64,000 bases of DNA from Boothiomyces macroporosus (lineage: Eukaryota > Chytridiomycota > Chytridiomycetes > Rhizophydiales > Terramycetaceae). The stretch is from NCBI GenBank assembly GCA_027604185.1, contig JADGKB010000052.1, positions 1 through 64,000 of the forward strand, given 5' to 3'. The translations under genes were made by a program, and so were the position numbers. Positions 61,301-64,000 of this stretch are shown here, in pieces; positions within the stretch are counted from its first letter, which is position 1, and each line of letters opens with the position of its first letter. Below the pieces are notes generated by a model. The model saw only the letters and a program-made list of their open reading frames with translations, was not told the DNA's origin and ran no database searches.

Positions 61301-61653
61301 TCAATGTTCCATTACGCTATTCAAAGTGTATCTGGAATTATAGATAGAACCCTGGTATTTCTGCCATTTAATCATATTAGTTTAGCACAAATTTGGTTTA
61401 TTTTGGTTGACCTGCTGATTTAGATACAAATTTGGTAGATGATCAAATTACCAATCTCATATTTTGGTTATGGAGGATAGTATAACATCTATGTATAACT
61501 TGAGTTGTATGTTTTTAACTGGAATGATATCTCGCTGGGTATAGATACGACCGTGAAGTAACAGGTGCTTATGGCATGAGAAGGTATCCAGTTTTTGATA
61601 ACAGTTTCATCATTTTGAATCGTTCTGTTACCAAAAACATACACCTCTCAGAT
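58343..61653. other. 3.3-kb gene-free AT-rich block
   Basis: The largest empty stretch. All open frames are under 75 codons and without recognisable sequence; I see no tRNA, rRNA, long repeat or transposon remnant. The left end contains the VWA8 promoter. Composition is visibly richer in A/T than the coding parts. Confidence 0.55.
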
Positions 61654-63497
61654 TTATACTTTATTGTAGTTTTCGTAAAATAACATATATGGTTTACACC
61701 TTGCGACTTCATCCCAGTTTGTGAATCGTACTAGCGAATCACTGCAATATTGCCAGCTAACCTTTTCTCCAGAGGCAGACTGCTTGCGAATATAGGCTAC
61801 ATAGTGTCCGCCATTCATCGTTCCCGAATGTACTATCACTGCGTAAAGCCGGTAATTGCATGATTGTAATTGCCGACCATTCTTTTGATCACTCGGCAAA
61901 GGAGGTGCCACGAATTCGGAAATATCTATTTCTTCTTCAAAGGTGACATGATTGTTAACTTTTGAAACTTTGTTTCCTTTCTGAGAAAATCGCTTCATAT
62001 GCAACACCAGCACTCTAGGTGGAGTGTACAGCATGTAGCGTTTAAATGCCCTGGTGTAAACTGTCTCAACAGATACTGAATCCTTTTCTTGAACTTGAGA
62101 TTCAGCTTCGACAACCGCACCGCAAGAATCCATAGACATATCGGATGGGGTTCTGCTGATTGTGATATCGGACATTGTTTCTTCTCTTTTATCTTTGGCA
62201 CAATTTTCGCATACAAAACCATTATCATTTTCTAATACTTCAATATCAAAGAATTTAGCTACACACTGGGAAATAGTTGGATTAGAGTTAATCAGGATTG
62301 GATCAGTTTTCAATATTTTTCGTATTAGCTCTACCTTTTCCCTTGGCAAAGCCGCATTAGTGGATATACTTAATGTAGTCATTTGTTGTGTTACCGAAAC
62401 GGATTCAACCTCCTTTTTCTGATTGAACAAATTTTTCTTTACTTGTCTACCCAAGGAATTCATGTAGTTTTTAAATTTTCCTTCTTCAACCTAATGTCAA
62501 CAAATATTTACATTTCCAGGCATTGACAGAGAAAGATCCAGGAAATTTTCAAAAGAATAACTGATCTAATATCAAACTCAAGAATACATTTTTGCAAGTC
62601 GCACAAATGATTGTGCTGACCAGATTCCCTCCAAACACTTGATCAACGACTGTGCTTTTCCTTTCTTCAATAGAATGAGAGGTAAGTTCATCGCCACAAC
62701 TTTCTTTAGAATTTTCTGGTATTTCTGATTTTTGTTCTGCTTCAATATTGCTTGGCAAATCTTGAGAACTTGGTGGAAACGCATTGTCGTTACCATCAAG
62801 AACATTTGGCTCTTTTTTAGAGCCATTCAGATCAAGTCCCAACTGTTCATTTCTAATCCCATCCAATAATCGCCGCAGCATTTCATGTGAATCTTGCTGA
62901 CCATATCTTCCATATACTCCCCAACTTGTTTTTAAAATGTCAAATAATTCCTTTGGATTTACAGTTTCCTTTCTGTCCGTGTTGAGCTTTTTCATTAGCC
63001 TAAACAAAGTAATCTACGTTAATATTGAATAACTGTTAGAGTATGCTGCTCCTCTGCAGTAAATTCATGGAGGGCTTTCGTATATGCGATTGCTTGAATT
63101 ACAGAGTTGAAAAAACAAGTGTTCCCCAAGTTAGATAATCCTGGCGACAAACTTAATTGCTTGGACATGTATTGAATTGCTACCTCGTTCGTTACCACTT
63201 CTGCTTCAGTTACAGCCTGCAGTTTTTGAAGGATAATTCCCTTTGCCTCCTTTACTAAACTGTTTTCCTTTGGAATAACTTTGCATTGGATGCAATATAA
63301 CTCTCTACTGCTTAGGTTGTAATAGATGGTATGTAGTGTGCAGCTATCGCAAGCAAATATCCCACAGTCAGTGCAAATCCTGGTTGCCAACTGGTCGCAC
63401 TTCTAAGGTTAATTGAACTTACGCTGCAATGAAAATCAACTTTGAGGGACTTTAATTTTTTTAACTTGATGTACTCTCTGAGGTGCTTGCAGCCCAT
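61654..63497 (-). CDS. Ubiquitin carboxyl-terminal hydrolase, USP16/USP45-like
   Basis: Exons 63497-63423, 63402-63034, 63013-62588, 62565-62512, 62490-61654 give 586 aa; all four introns (20, 20, 22, 21 nt) are phase 0. The N-terminal ZnF-UBP finger is assembled across intron 1: GCKHLREY...VDFHCSKCDQLATRICTDCGIFACDSC...H. The protease follows: Cys box GLSNLGNTCFFNSVIQA, QQDSHEMLRRLLDGIR, zinc-binding CATCKN and CENCAKDKREE, then His box VIVHSGTMNGGHYVAYIR and WDEVARCKPYMLFYENY. The LDLSLSMPG segment lies in the 54-nt exon. This layout matches USP16/USP45, which act on histone H2A and other targets. The Asp/Asn of the triad (SDSLVRFTNWDEV) is in place, so it should be active. Confidence 0.92.
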
Positions 63498-63823
63498 TTT
63501 TTCCCTGAAACTTTTAATGGAGCTCCAGCTTTTAAGTGTCACACGAAAATTCCTTGTGTCCATTACAAAAGATAACGCAGGGATAATCGCAACTAATTGG
63601 ATCAAACGCAGATCAGTCAGGGGTGATTGGGAGTGAGGAATCACACGACGATCCGTTTGGATCTCCTTTATATGTGGCAGCTACTAAACTCGGCATTCCG
63701 CCTTTGTCTAGAATTAATCGCAGTCCAGATGCGGGTGCATATTTAAAGTTATTATTCTGTTGAAACTGTTTCAGTTGAAACAATTAGTGTGCCACGCTGC
63801 CAGAACTTTACTTTTTTCAAAAA
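63498..63823. other. Divergent promoter between USP and ArfGAP genes
   Basis: About 325 bp. At 63759-63783 the sequence GTTGAAACTGTTTCAGTTGAAAC combines a direct repeat (GTTGAAAC) around a CTGTTTCAG palindrome, 40-60 bp before the ArfGAP ATG; a possible binding site. Confidence 0.4.
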
Positions 63824-64000
63824 ATGTCCCACCTCTCCAAGGAGCAAATCAACAAGGCGTTTGCCAAACTCCAGTCCAATAAATCCAACAAAGTAAAGAA
63901 GCGCTAACAGCAGATTTGTTTTGACTGTCAAGCGAAAAATCCAACCTGGTCCACTGTTACTTTTGGTGTATATTTGTGTTTGGATTGTTCTTCAGTCCAC
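63824..64000 (+). CDS. GLO3: ArfGAP, Glo3/ArfGAP2-3 type, 5' part
   Basis: Runs off the right edge. Exon 1 63824-63892 ([23 protein letters not shown]) and exon 2 from 63914. The intron is 21 nt (63893-63913) ending CAGCAG; using the first CAG (18 nt) would insert one Gln. The joined sequence [31 protein letters not shown] is the CxxCx16CxxC zinc finger of ArfGAPs. The TFGVYLC wording and the short N-terminus fit the Glo3/ArfGAP2-3 class, which removes Arf1-GTP on COPI vesicles. Only the first about 52 residues are visible, so the class is a good guess rather than proven. Confidence 0.85.

Overview
The window is nuclear DNA of a eukaryote: an AT-rich, gene-dense stretch in which most conserved genes are broken by introns of only about 19-24 nt. 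The gene content (Rsp5-type C2-WW3-HECT ligase, SLX9, NAF1, a Crz1-like zinc-finger protein, an Rrg7-like nuclease, exocyst SEC8, GDP-mannose pyrophosphorylase, secreted Thr-rich proteins with C-terminal hydrophobic tails) points to an opisthokont, probably an early-diverging (zoosporic) fungus or a close relative. A CYRI/FAM49 Rac1-binding protein and VWA8, both absent from yeasts, argue against a yeast or other reduced dikaryan. The species cannot be named from this sequence alone.

Layout. 1-1.4 kb: a divergent pair of secreted proteins with Lys/Asn tracts. 2.1-8.5 kb: mitochondrial glycine dehydrogenase, a tandem CCCH protein, an F-box/WD40 protein. 8.5-15.1 kb: complete acetyl-CoA carboxylase. 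15.7-21.3 kb: F-box/LRR protein, RNase H2 subunit A, NAF1. 21.3-28.7 kb (all minus): an unrecognised membrane protein, glucose-6-phosphate isomerase, a serine beta-lactamase-like protein with a membrane domain, an unrecognised 189-aa protein. 28.7-34.1 kb: mostly gene-poor, with three Thr-rich secreted proteins, an Rrg7-like nuclease, an LRR membrane protein and repeats. 34.3-45 kb: CYRI, SLX9, enolase, UDP-glucose 4-epimerase, an NmrA-like protein, RBM25, GDP-mannose pyrophosphorylase, Crz1-like factor. 45.6-58.3 kb: an SDR, Rsp5-like ligase, SEC8, VWA8. 58.3-61.65 kb is gene-free. 61.65-64 kb: a USP16/45-like deubiquitinase and the start of a Glo3-type ArfGAP.

I rebuilt the genes by hand: about 98 introns were placed where removal restores a conserved protein and keeps the frame. 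Nearly all start GTA, carry a YTAAY-like branch site 2-7 nt from the end, and are 19-24 nt long. Five CYRI introns are exactly 19 nt. Exceptional cases include back-to-back introns with no exon between them in RBM25, two introns that appear to end in TG, one GC-AG intron, and a short-chain dehydrogenase whose catalytic Tyr codon exists only after a 21-nt in-frame intron is removed. Metabolically the genes cover glycolysis (GPI, enolase), nucleotide sugars for wall and glycan synthesis (GALE, GMPP), fatty acid synthesis (ACC) and glycine cleavage. The rest serve secretion, ubiquitin control, RNA processing and the cell surface.
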